64,000 bases of DNA from positions 284,725 through 348,724 of the forward strand of contig NZ_BBUL01000097.1 in the NCBI RefSeq assembly GCF_000953825.1, given 5' to 3'. The translations under genes and the position numbers were made by a program. The notes beneath the pieces were generated by a model, which searched no databases, had not been told where the DNA came from, and saw only the letters and a program-made list of their open reading frames with translations. Origin of the DNA: Cellvibrio sp. OA-2007. Lineage in GTDB: Bacteria > Pseudomonadota > Gammaproteobacteria > Pseudomonadales > Cellvibrionaceae. Within the stretch, counting starts at the first letter, position 1, and each line of letters opens with the position of its first letter. Positions 55,728 to 64,000 of the stretch are shown here, in pieces.

Positions 55728-58448
55728 ATGGTTGATACCTATTTCGATATAACACCTTACCTCGCCGCCATCGACAGCGGCGAGCTGATCATCACCGCCA
55801 ATAATCGCCTGCGCAACCATATGTTGCGTGCCTATGGCCAGCGGCAGACGGATACCAGCAACGTCTGGCCCAGCCCGCGCATTTATTCTTTGAGCCAGTG
55901 GCTTGAACTCAATTGGGCATTATTGCAGCGGCGCGCTTATACACCTGCAGCGCAGCGCATTATCAACAACCTGCAACGCCAAACTCTGTGGGAAAAAATT
56001 ATTGGCGAATCCTCCCTCGCCGCTGCGCTTTTACAACCGGAACCCCTAGCGCAAGCAGCCGATAGCGCATTGCGTAACCTTGAACTCTGGCAACTGACTG
56101 AAGAACAAGTGCGAGCCGCCGAACCGCTCCTCAATACCCAGAGTAATACTTATTGCTGGCTAACCTGGCTCGGCGAATTTCGCGCGCGTTTGGCGCAGCT
56201 GGGCTTTATTACACAAGAAAGTGCCAATCAAATTTTGATCGATGCGTTTAAACAATCGCAGCTGAAACAAGAAAGCATTATTCATCTCACCGGGTTTGAT
56301 GATATCCCGCCGCAGCATCAGGATTTAATTAACAGCGCCTGCCAGCAATTGCGCAACATCAAATTGGAAAATCAAACAACGCAATTAATGCGCACTGAAA
56401 CGCAAAATAACGAAGCCGAAATTCGCGCCGCCGCACTCTGGAGTAAACAACAACTGGAGCAAAATCCAGCGGCGATGATTGGTATTATCGTGCCGAATTT
56501 AGGTCAGTGTCGCGATCAGGTCGAGCGCATTTTTGTCGAGGTATTTGAACCGCTTGCCGCCCTACCCAATCAACCGCGCTATACCTTGCCATTTAACTTT
56601 TCTGCCGGCACACCGCTGGGGGCAACACCAATTATTAGCGCCACATTAGATTTATTAGAGCTGCAAAAATCCTCTTGGGATTTGGAAGCCATTTGCAATT
56701 TATTGCTCTCACCTTTTTTTGGCGATTCAGATGCAGAATTAGTGCTGCGCACACACTTGGTTCAAACCCTGCGCAAACTTAGCCGCTTTACTATTAGCCT
56801 GAGCGATTTGCGCTACCACGGGCAAAAACTGGCGAGCAAATTAGGAATCGCCGAAGGTGACAGCAATTTAATTAGCCGTTTAGTGCAGTTGGAAAACTAT
56901 CGCCGCCAGAGTTTTGGTAAACAAAGCGCACAATACTGGAGTGATTTTTTTCAACAGCATTTGCAATTACTCGGCTGGCCAGGCACACGGCGTTTGGATA
57001 GTCAGGAATACCAACAGCTCACCCTATGGAACCAGGTGCTGGAAAACTTCTTGCAGTTGGATGGTACCGGCATTGAATTAACCTATACCGCCGCGATTCA
57101 ACAATTGCGCAGCATTGCCGGAAAAACACCGTTTCAAGCGCAGACCCCTAATTCGCCCATCCAAATCCTCGGTGCACTGGAAGGCGCCGGTTTGCAATTC
57201 AGCCACTGTTGGGTAATGGGTTTACATCATCGCCAATGGCCGCCAGTGCCCGCACCGAATCCATTATTGCCCAGCAATTTGCAGCGCACACAAAAAATGC
57301 CGCACGCCAGCGCCGAACGTGAATTGCAATTTGCGCGTGCACTTACTGAACATTATGGTCAATGTGCACCGGTAGTTATCTTCAGTTCAGCACACAGCGA
57401 TGACGAGAGCGAGCTCAGCCCGAGCGCATTAATTCGACATCTGCCCCTGACCGCTATAGAAACATTAATCGGCAACCACGACAGCGTCAGCGCACACAAT
57501 TATCAAGTGCTCGCCGCTACCCGCCATTTGGAAATAGTGCCTACGGCGCAAGCGCCACAATTAATTCTGGGGCAAGAACCCGTGCGCGGCGGTGCGAGTT
57601 TGTTTAAAGAACAAGGCGCCTGCCCGTTTAATGCGTTTGCACGTTTACGCTTAGGCGCAAACAGTATCGACGAACCCGTCGCCGGTTTTTCAGCCATAGA
57701 ACGCGGCAATTTATTGCACGATGCGCTCGCGCAAATTTGGAAACAACTGAAAGATCAACAAACTCTGCTCGCGCTGGATGAAAGTGCACTCAACACACTT
57801 ATCAACCAAACCACACAAACCGCTGTGGATGCACTCAAACAAAAACGCGGTACCAGCATAGGCGCGTTTTACGCCCAACTGGAGCAAGAGCGACTCGCAC
57901 AATTAATTACCGAATGGCTTGCGCAAGAAAAAACGCGCCCGCCATTTACAGTGGTGGCAATTGAAGAAGAAGTACAGCTTGAATTTGCAGGCTTGCCACT
58001 TCGTTTGCGTATTGACCGTATCGATCAATTGGATAACGGTGATCTCATCTTGATCGATTACAAAACCGGTCAACCCAAATTGCAAAGCTGGCAAGGCGAG
58101 CGCATGGATGAACCGCAATTGCCGCTTTACGCCGTTACTGCAAGCAACAAAATTGCCGCCATGGCTTTTGCACAAATTAATGCCAAGGCAATGAAGTGGA
58201 TTGGTACGGGTGAATTAAATATCCAGCACGATGGCATTTTCCCCAGCAAAACTCCTTGGGATGAACAATTGCAAGAATGGCAACTTTTCCTACAAAATTT
58301 AGCCGCTGATTTTATTCAGGGCGATGCACGTGTCGATATGAAAAACTCCACCACCGCACAATACGCAGAAGATTTACTGCCACTTAATCGCCTGCAAGAA
58401 CAGGATGCGCTCAATGCCTTTGTTCGCGGCATGCAGGGGGCGGTGTAA
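55728..58448 (+). CDS. AddB-like PD-(D/E)XK nuclease, probable DNA repair protein
   Basis: About 906 residues. Inactivated helicase-like N-terminal region typical of AddB/TIGR03623-type proteins and a C-terminal RecB-family nuclease domain: FSAIERGNLLHDALAQIW, LRLRIDRIDQL and DLILIDYKTGQP with the catalytic Asp and Lys. Partner of the downstream AddA-like helicase for double-strand end processing. ATG 55728 is preferred to an earlier GTG at 55695. Stop overlaps the addA ATG by one base. Confidence 0.88.
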   Translation: MVDTYFDITPYLAAIDSGELIITANNRLRNHMLRAYGQRQTDTSNVWPSPRIYSLSQWLELNWALLQRRAYTPAAQRIINNLQRQTLWEKIIGESSLAAALLQPEPLAQAADSALRNLELWQLTEEQVRAAEPLLNTQSNTYCWLTWLGEFRARLAQLGFITQESANQILIDAFKQSQLKQESIIHLTGFDDIPPQHQDLINSACQQLRNIKLENQTTQLMRTETQNNEAEIRAAALWSKQQLEQNPAAMIGIIVPNLGQCRDQVERIFVEVFEPLAALPNQPRYTLPFNFSAGTPLGATPIISATLDLLELQKSSWDLEAICNLLLSPFFGDSDAELVLRTHLVQTLRKLSRFTISLSDLRYHGQKLASKLGIAEGDSNLISRLVQLENYRRQSFGKQSAQYWSDFFQQHLQLLGWPGTRRLDSQEYQQLTLWNQVLENFLQLDGTGIELTYTAAIQQLRSIAGKTPFQAQTPNSPIQILGALEGAGLQFSHCWVMGLHHRQWPPVPAPNPLLPSNLQRTQKMPHASAERELQFARALTEHYGQCAPVVIFSSAHSDDESELSPSALIRHLPLTAIETLIGNHDSVSAHNYQVLAATRHLEIVPTAQAPQLILGQEPVRGGASLFKEQGACPFNAFARLRLGANSIDEPVAGFSAIERGNLLHDALAQIWKQLKDQQTLLALDESALNTLINQTTQTAVDALKQKRGTSIGAFYAQLEQERLAQLITEWLAQEKTRPPFTVVAIEEEVQLEFAGLPLRLRIDRIDQLDNGDLILIDYKTGQPKLQSWQGERMDEPQLPLYAVTASNKIAAMAFAQINAKAMKWIGTGELNIQHDGIFPSKTPWDEQLQEWQLFLQNLAADFIQGDARVDMKNSTTAQYAEDLLPLNRLQEQDALNAFVRGMQGAV

Positions 58449-61400
58449 TGTCTGAATTCATTTCAAATCAACCTATCGATCAACAAGTTCGTTTTGATGC
58501 ACTCGATCCACAAACATCGTTTGCGGTTTCTGCCCCGGCCGGTTCCGGTAAAACCGGGCTATTAACCCAGCGCGTATTAACCCTGCTCGCCTATTGCGAT
58601 GAACCCGAAGAAGTTTTAGCCATTACCTTTACCCGCAAAGCGGCGGGCGAAATGCAAGACCGGATTATGCACGCACTCTGGCAAGCAGCCGATCAACCCG
58701 AACCACAAGATCCCCATGCACTGCGCACCTGGCAACTCGCACAAAAGGTTTTGCAGCGCGACCGCGAATTGCAGTGGAATTTATTGCAAAGCCCGCAGCG
58801 TTTGCGCGTGCAAACCATCGATAGTTTATGCCGTTCCATTACCAAACAATTACCACTCGCCAGCGGCATAGGGGCGCAGCCAGATACACTGGAAGATGCC
58901 GACCAAGCCTATCGGTTAGCGGTGCGCGAATTATTTAAACTGCTCGAACAAGAATCACCCCTGCGCGATGATTTAACCCGCCTGTTGCGCCACTTGGATA
59001 ACAATCTGCAAGCGGTAGAAAATTTATTAATCAGCCTGCTCGCCAAACGCGAGCAGTGGCTCGGTGTATTGCTGCAAGCTCGCCATGAGGATGCGCGCGC
59101 ATACTTAGAACAAGTACTGCGTGATGTAGTCTGTGAACATTTGGATTTGCTCGCTGCAGCGCTATTAATTCACAGTAGCGAGCTGTGCAGCATTGCCGAC
59201 CGCGCCGCCACCAATTTGCAGGAAGAAGCAGAGCGCAAAAATCGCATTCACGAATTGCTTGGCATTAATGGGTTGCCCGACGCCGAACCGGAATCATTAA
59301 ATCAATGGCTCTCTCTAGTGGATTTGTTGTTGACCAACGGCGGGACTTTTCGCGCGCGTTTAACCAAAGCCGAAGGTTTTCCTGCTGGCAAAGAAAATGC
59401 CGAGTTGAAAAATCGCTTTAGCGAATTAATCGCTGCGATTACCGATACCGCACCCGAAGCAGAACAATTACTGCAAGAACTGCGCTCACTGCCAGCGCCC
59501 CACTACGCCGAACATCAATGGCAACTGCTCGACAGTTTAACCAGCATTTTGCCGATTCTCGTGGCGCAACTCACTATTGTGTTTAAACAGCAAAGCGCTA
59601 CGGACTACACCGCCATCAGCCAAGCGGCATTGCTCGCACTGGGTGATGAAGATTCACCGAGCGATTTAGCCCTGCAATTGGATTATCGCATTCGACATAT
59701 TCTGGTAGATGAGTTTCAAGACACCGCCAGCCCCCAGTTGGAGTTATTAAAAAAACTCACCAGCGGTTGGCAAGCGAGCGATGGTCGCACGTTGTTTATT
59801 GTGGGCGATGGAATGCAATCCTGTTACGGATTCCGCAACGCCAACGTAGGTTTGTTTTTGGATGCACGCCAGCAAGGCATAGGTTCAGTGGATTTAACCG
59901 CGTTAGATTTACGTGTGAATTTCCGCTCGCAAGCCGGTGTAGTGAATTGGGTGAATGATATTTTTCAACATGCATTCCCCGCGCAAGACGACATCAGCCG
60001 TGGCGCTGTCAGCTATTCACCGTCTGTTGCGTTTAAACCGGCAATCGATGGCGATGCCGTTACTTTTTATGCGTGCACTTACACCACTGAAAAAAGCGAT
60101 GAAAGTGACAGCGATGACAACGAACCCTCATCCCGTGTGCAAGCGCAACAGCAAGAAGCGGCAACTGTGGTCGAGTTGGTGCAGCAAGCGCGATACGATA
60201 ACCCCAATGGCAGCGTTGCGATTCTGGTGCGCACGCGCAATCACCTCGCGCGCATTTTACCGGCGCTCTCCGCTGCCGGTTTGCATTACCAAGCCACGGA
60301 AATTGATCGCCTCGCCAGCCGCATGGCGATTATGGATTTACTCTCGCTCACCCGCGCATTATTAAACCCCGCTGATCGCATCGCCTGGTTATCAGTTTTG
60401 CGCGCGCCTTGGTGTGGTTTGGATAATAACGACTTGCATTGCATCACCACTGCCAACCTCGCCGGACAAAATCCGCGCATTAATGAAACCGCATTTGCGG
60501 TGCTTTGGCGGCAATTGGAATTACACGAACAGATCAGTGGCTTAAGCGCGAACGGAAAAATAATTCTCGCAAGAGTAGTTCCCCTTCTTGCGCAAGCGTT
60601 GCAAGAGCGTTACCGCAAACCCTTGCGCCAGTGGATTGAAGGCATCTGGTTTGCACTGGGCGGCCCCGCAACACTGCTGGACGCGAATGACCGCGACAAT
60701 ATCAACAGTTTTTTTGCGCTGCTCGACAAACATCAACAAGGTGGCAGCATTCGCGATTGGCAAGCGTTTAACAATGCCATCGAACGTTTATTCGCTGCGC
60801 CGCGCGCCGATGCTGATCCAAAATTGCAAGTGATGACCATCCACAAATCCAAAGGTTTGGAATTTGATACGGTCATCATTCCCGGTTTGGATCGCAGCGC
60901 GCGCAAAGACGACAAACAATTATTGCTCTGGCAAGAGCGCATTAATCATCAGGGCGAAAAACAATTATTACTCGGCTCACTCGCCGCCACCGGCAAAGAA
61001 GAAGAAGGCCTCTACACCTTTATGCGCCGCGAAGCAGACAAACAACAAGCCTTTGAAGCAACGCGCCTGTTATATGTCGGCTGCACCCGTGCAATTAAAC
61101 GCTTGCATTTAATTGCCTGCATCAACACCAAAGAAGACGAATTGGTCGCACCCGCCAAAGTATCGCTGCTGCACAGCATTTGGCCCTATGTAAAAGACAA
61201 CGCACAGCGAATAGACAGCACCCGTGCAATAGCTCGCAATGATTCATTCGACAACAACAATGCAAAACCCGGTCTGCAACACATACTGCGCCTGCCCGCC
61301 AACTGGCAAGCACCAGCGCTAAGTGATGTCACCTTATTAAAAGCATATCGCGGCCACGAATTCAGCATGAGCGAAAACGACAACCCGTTAAACATTCCCG

Positions 61401-61966
61401 AAGTCGAAACCACTGGCGCCCGCCTCGCGCGCCACACCGGCACCGTGATTCACAACGCATTGCAAGCCATAGTGGAAAATAAGTTGGTCACCAATAACAG
61501 CTGCATTTCTGCGGATACTTTTATCAATCAGCAACACAGTTTTTGGAAAATCCAACTACAACAACTCGGCTGGAGCGGCGACAATCTCAATCGCGCCCTG
61601 CAAAAAATCGCCACCGCCATCACCAACACCATCAACAGCGAACAAGGCCGCTGGCTACTCAATTGCGAGCACGAACAAAGCGCGTGCGAGCTATCGCTAA
61701 TGCAAAAAGAAAAACAAGACGTGCGCGAACACATCATCGACCGCACCTTCATCGCCGATGGCATTCGCTGGATAGTGGATTATAAAAGTAGCGAACCAGA
61801 AAGCGGCGAGCCGGAAAATTCATTTATAAAGCGCGAGGTAAATACTTATACACAGCAACTAAAAAAATATGAATCTGTACTCACAGAAATCGATTCTCTA
61901 CCTATTAGCTTGGCCATTTATTTTACATCCCTTGGACTTTTTTCGATAATTCAAAGCGAAAATTAA
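58448..61966 (+). CDS. AddA-like UvrD/RecB helicase-nuclease
   Basis: 1172 residues. Superfamily 1A helicase: Walker A SAPAGSGKTGLLTQR (residues about 29-43), motif II VDEFQDTASPQLELL, MTIHKSKGLEFDTVIIPGL, LLYVGCTRA. The C-terminal nuclease domain includes ATRTGTVIHN-like GTVIHNALQAI and IRWIVDYKSS. It processes DNA ends with the AddB-like partner. Base composition becomes clearly AT-rich in the last 150 bases, and the retron effector follows after 12 bases. Confidence 0.92.
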   Translation: MSEFISNQPIDQQVRFDALDPQTSFAVSAPAGSGKTGLLTQRVLTLLAYCDEPEEVLAITFTRKAAGEMQDRIMHALWQAADQPEPQDPHALRTWQLAQKVLQRDRELQWNLLQSPQRLRVQTIDSLCRSITKQLPLASGIGAQPDTLEDADQAYRLAVRELFKLLEQESPLRDDLTRLLRHLDNNLQAVENLLISLLAKREQWLGVLLQARHEDARAYLEQVLRDVVCEHLDLLAAALLIHSSELCSIADRAATNLQEEAERKNRIHELLGINGLPDAEPESLNQWLSLVDLLLTNGGTFRARLTKAEGFPAGKENAELKNRFSELIAAITDTAPEAEQLLQELRSLPAPHYAEHQWQLLDSLTSILPILVAQLTIVFKQQSATDYTAISQAALLALGDEDSPSDLALQLDYRIRHILVDEFQDTASPQLELLKKLTSGWQASDGRTLFIVGDGMQSCYGFRNANVGLFLDARQQGIGSVDLTALDLRVNFRSQAGVVNWVNDIFQHAFPAQDDISRGAVSYSPSVAFKPAIDGDAVTFYACTYTTEKSDESDSDDNEPSSRVQAQQQEAATVVELVQQARYDNPNGSVAILVRTRNHLARILPALSAAGLHYQATEIDRLASRMAIMDLLSLTRALLNPADRIAWLSVLRAPWCGLDNNDLHCITTANLAGQNPRINETAFAVLWRQLELHEQISGLSANGKIILARVVPLLAQALQERYRKPLRQWIEGIWFALGGPATLLDANDRDNINSFFALLDKHQQGGSIRDWQAFNNAIERLFAAPRADADPKLQVMTIHKSKGLEFDTVIIPGLDRSARKDDKQLLLWQERINHQGEKQLLLGSLAATGKEEEGLYTFMRREADKQQAFEATRLLYVGCTRAIKRLHLIACINTKEDELVAPAKVSLLHSIWPYVKDNAQRIDSTRAIARNDSFDNNNAKPGLQHILRLPANWQAPALSDVTLLKAYRGHEFSMSENDNPLNIPEVETTGARLARHTGTVIHNALQAIVENKLVTNNSCISADTFINQQHSFWKIQLQQLGWSGDNLNRALQKIATAITNTINSEQGRWLLNCEHEQSACELSLMQKEKQDVREHIIDRTFIADGIRWIVDYKSSEPESGEPENSFIKREVNTYTQQLKKYESVLTEIDSLPISLAIYFTSLGLFSIIQSEN

Positions 61967-61978
61967 GGGATTATAAAA

Positions 61979-62875
61979 ATGCCAATAAGACATCAATTTA
62001 AACAAATATCGAAAATTATATTGGAAAAAATATTCATTCCTTATTATCGAGAAAAAACAACTATTTTTTTATGTGGCGCCCACAAAAGTGAAAAAAACAA
62101 AGGTAGGTATAAGCTATCTAAATTACTCAACCAGCATGGAGCATTCGAACTGGTTTACCCTGAAGATATTTTTGAAGACGTGCTTGAAGGGCAAGCTAAC
62201 AGCTTACTTTGGCTAGAAAATACATTAGCTGCATCAGTTGATGCAATAGTTATAATACCCGAGAGCCCCGGCTCATTTGCTGAGCTTGGCGCATTCTCTG
62301 TGAATGAAAAACTAGTCAACAAAATAATCTGTATAGCAGAAAAATGTTTTTCAAACAAAAAAAGCTTTCTGAGATACGGTCCATTCAGACTCGTTAATAG
62401 CTCAACAACAGGAAGGGTAATTTATGAAAAATATGATTCTTTTTCTGAAAAAGAAAATGGCAAGAAAATAATCAAAGAAATCTCAAGACGAATTGAATCA
62501 ATAAAAAGAGTTTTTCCAACAGAAAAAAACACTACAAACATACTTGAATTAAAAAATTTTTTACTACCAGCTATTTATTTGATGAACAACCTAACCATTA
62601 GTGATTTGTATGAACTAGTCCTTAATACAACTTCGGAGCAAAGAAAATACGTCGAAATCGCAACAAAATCAGCAATTACCCAGCTGACAAAACTGAACTG
62701 GATAGAAAAAGAATCCAACACCTATAAGGTATCGAAAGAAGGACATATGCACATTCAAAACAATTTCAATATAGCAATTATGGATAAAGTCAGAATTGAA
62801 ATAATGAATATTGAAAATCGTAGAAATTCAGTATTCATTTATGATAGAGTGCAAACGCGCACCTTTAGCGAGTGA
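61979..62875 (+). CDS. Retron effector: nucleoside deoxyribosyltransferase-like plus winged-helix-like domain (Ec86 type)
   Basis: 298 residues. Residues 27-125 are NDT-like: TTIFLCG (27-33), VYPEDIF (59-65), LENTLAASVDAIVIIPESP, and the likely catalytic Glu102 in SPGSFAELGAFS. Residues about 185-270 are helical with a winged-helix-like part; the end is EIMNIENRRNSVFIYD. From memory, the same blocks occur in the Ec86 (Retron-Eco1) effector, reported to hydrolyse NAD+ in filaments with the RT and msDNA. Good ribosome site AAGGGA 8 bases before the ATG. Strongly AT-rich. The last 19 bases overlap the msr RNA, including the a1 repeat; the TGA stop lies in the first msr hairpin. Confidence 0.92.
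   Translation: MPIRHQFKQISKIILEKIFIPYYREKTTIFLCGAHKSEKNKGRYKLSKLLNQHGAFELVYPEDIFEDVLEGQANSLLWLENTLAASVDAIVIIPESPGSFAELGAFSVNEKLVNKIICIAEKCFSNKKSFLRYGPFRLVNSSTTGRVIYEKYDSFSEKENGKKIIKEISRRIESIKRVFPTEKNTTNILELKNFLLPAIYLMNNLTISDLYELVLNTTSEQRKYVEIATKSAITQLTKLNWIEKESNTYKVSKEGHMHIQNNFNIAIMDKVRIEIMNIENRRNSVFIYDRVQTRTFSE
62857..62867 (+). repeat. Retron a1 inverted repeat
   Basis: gcgcaccttta, exact 11-base complement of a2. It lies inside the effector's last codons. Confidence 0.92.
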
Positions 62876-62996
62876 GCATGCTCACTGGATGTTGATTATC
62901 GCCATCCTACACAAAACCATTGTCAATGCGGCTTAATTTGACTATCGAAGCACGTTCCGTGCTTCAACAGTCAAATTAACCCATATCTAAGTTACG

Positions 62997-63007
62997 TAAA
63001 GGTGCGC
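62997..63007 (+). repeat. Retron a2 inverted repeat
   Basis: taaaggtgcgc, pairs with a1. It also contains the only Shine-Dalgarno-like sequence (AAAGGT) of the RT gene, and its end forms a separate 10-base palindrome ggtgcgcacc (63001-63010). Confidence 0.92.
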
Positions 63008-63012
63008 ACCTT

Positions 63013-63993
63013 ATGACAAAGAAAATAATTTTTAAATTAAAAACACCACCAAAAATAAACGATATACATGACCTTGCAAGAGAAACCCGGCTTTCCGAAA
63101 AATTAATTAGCTATATCGCATATCGTTCAAACTTTCTATATCGCACTTACTATGTACCCAAAAAAAGCGGGGGCAAACGACTGATTGCCCAACCAGCTAG
63201 AGAGCTGAAAGCTATTCAATCTTGGATACTCAGAAATATTCTTGAGCTAAGACCCTCATCCAATCAATCTATGGGATTAGAAAGAGATCAATCAATTCTT
63301 ACAAATGCATTACCCCACATCGGCAACGGTTATCTATTAAATATTGACTTAGAAAATTTCTTTCCCAGCATAAAATCCAAGAGAGTTTTTCATCTTTTCA
63401 AAAAAATGGGCTTTAACAATAATATATCAACGATTTTCACAAGAATATGCACATTCAATGATGGTCTACCGCAAGGAGCGCCAAGCTCTCCTAAAATAGC
63501 AAACCTAATATGCTCAAAACTAGATGCGCGCATTCAAGGGTATGTAGGAAAAAGAGGAATAAATTACACAAGGTACGCAGATGACCTTACTTTTTCAGCC
63601 CCATCATATGAGAAAATCAATAAGCTGGAAATATTTATCAAAAAGTTAATTTCAGATGAAGACCTATTTATAAATAGCAATAAAACTACATTCTCCGGCC
63701 CTCGAAAACAAAAGAAAGTCACCGGCTTAGTCTTAACAAATGATAGTGTAGGAATAGGCAGAGGAAAATATAAAGCCATTAGGGCGAGAATTTATTACTA
63801 CTTTCTAGGAATTGAAAAAGATATTGCTAGTATAAATGGCTACCTTTCTTTTATTTATTCTGTTGACCAAAAAAGATACTCCATGCTTCAACACTATATA
63901 AGCTCCCTCTTCGAACGATTCCCAGTGATCCCCTCCGCCAACTTCGGACAGTTCACTAACATACATTTCTTGCCTCAAAGCGCTCTGGGCTAA
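63013..63993 (+). CDS. Retron reverse transcriptase (Ec86 type)
   Basis: 326 residues, the usual retron RT length, complete within the window. Fingers motif KRLIAQPARELKAIQSWI (55-72); retron-specific NALPH (98-102, the NAxxH motif of region X); catalytic Asp112 in NIDLENFFPSI; LPQGAPSSP (152-160); catalytic YADD at 188-191; and retron region Y VTGLVLTND (236-244). It copies the msd RNA into msDNA primed from the internal guanosine. The ATG is 5 bases after the a2 repeat. AT-rich like the effector gene. Confidence 0.95.
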   Translation: MTKKIIFKLKTPPKINDIHDLARETRLSEKLISYIAYRSNFLYRTYYVPKKSGGKRLIAQPARELKAIQSWILRNILELRPSSNQSMGLERDQSILTNALPHIGNGYLLNIDLENFFPSIKSKRVFHLFKKMGFNNNISTIFTRICTFNDGLPQGAPSSPKIANLICSKLDARIQGYVGKRGINYTRYADDLTFSAPSYEKINKLEIFIKKLISDEDLFINSNKTTFSGPRKQKKVTGLVLTNDSVGIGRGKYKAIRARIYYYFLGIEKDIASINGYLSFIYSVDQKRYSMLQHYISSLFERFPVIPSANFGQFTNIHFLPQSALG

Positions 63994-64000
63994 TAAAGCC

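Larger units (their letters stand above)
62855..63009 (+). ncRNA. Retron msr-msd noncoding RNA
   Basis: The a1 repeat (62857-62867) is the exact reverse complement of a2 (62997-63007). The priming guanosine is predicted at 62868 in TTTAGCGAG. Then: msr hairpin 1, a perfect 16-base palindrome (62871-62886); msr hairpin 2, stem ggatg/catcc (62887-62907); msd hairpin, 11-bp stem 62933-62943/62969-62979 with an inner 8-bp stem and TTC loop (62947-62965). By analogy with Ec86, the reverse-transcribed part would be about 62994 back to 62917, giving an msDNA near 78 bases. The blocks TTAGCGAG, CTGGATGTTG and CATCCT resemble Ec86 as I recall it. A -10-like TATGAT lies at 62840-62845 without a clear -35. 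Confidence 0.9.

Noticed and set aside
55569..55820. Minus-strand 83-residue frame at the addB start
   Set aside because: It overlaps the addB coding start, has no ribosome site and shows no family pattern.
62811..62845. Sigma-70 promoter for the retron RNA using TTGAAA and TATGAT
   Set aside because: The spacer would be 23 bases, too long; only the -10-like TATGAT is kept as a weak hint.

Overview
The window is chromosomal DNA of a gammaproteobacterium, most likely a member of the Cellvibrionaceae (Cellvibrio-like). This is inferred from gene content: EarP with an Arg32-type EF-P, the 180-kDa NAD-glutamate dehydrogenase, RlmKL fusion, RMF, the moxR/bat operon with DUF4381, YeaC (DUF1315), DUF2058, DUF2835 and an AddA/AddB-type nuclease pair. 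Base composition is near 48% G+C by eye until about 61,810, where it drops sharply. Nearly all of the window is dense core-genome coding sequence.

Layout. 1-6,400: end of an ABC exporter, a small XRE regulator flanked by two matching palindromes, DUF2058, a photolyase with a tiny overlapping DUF2256 gene, then earP and efp. 6,500-10,200: a serine hydrolase with membrane tail plus a LytS/LytTR two-component pair, organised as one operon. 10,250-15,550: a TonB-dependent receptor with a possible gene remnant in front of it, msrPQ (periplasmic methionine sulfoxide repair), a secreted protein of unknown function and a ParDE toxin-antitoxin pair with its operator. 15,600-24,850: rlmKL, rmf, pyrD, DUF2835 and the giant glutamate dehydrogenase. 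25,000-32,400: the moxR-DUF58-DUF4381-batA-batB-batD operon. 32,500-45,300: a chemoreceptor/NIT-like pair, pepN, yeaC, a rhomboid protease, a metallophosphatase, nadK, DUF1853, a cyclic-nucleotide-binding/rhodanese fusion, a PLP desulfhydrase and a coiled-coil protein. 45,300-46,330: two tiny ORFs with strong ribosome sites and a tRNA-Val/tRNA-Asp operon with a clear promoter and terminator. 46,330-61,970: an orphan histidine kinase, a lipoprotein, trmA, an acetyltransferase, rmuC, murI, a CBS protein, an MFS carrier and the addB/addA-like pair.

61,980-63,993 is the accessory part and the main finding: a complete retron of the Ec86 (Retron-Eco1, type II-A) kind, read as effector (nucleoside-deoxyribosyltransferase-like domain plus C-terminal winged-helix-like part), msr-msd noncoding RNA, then retron reverse transcriptase. 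The RNA has an exact 11-base a1/a2 pair, the priming guanosine context, two msr hairpins and a long msd hairpin. It starts only 12 bases after addA and is much more AT-rich than its neighbours, so it looks like a horizontally acquired anti-phage module placed behind a recombination nuclease operon. The 3' end of effector coding overlaps the start of the RNA, so the three parts are physically interlocked.
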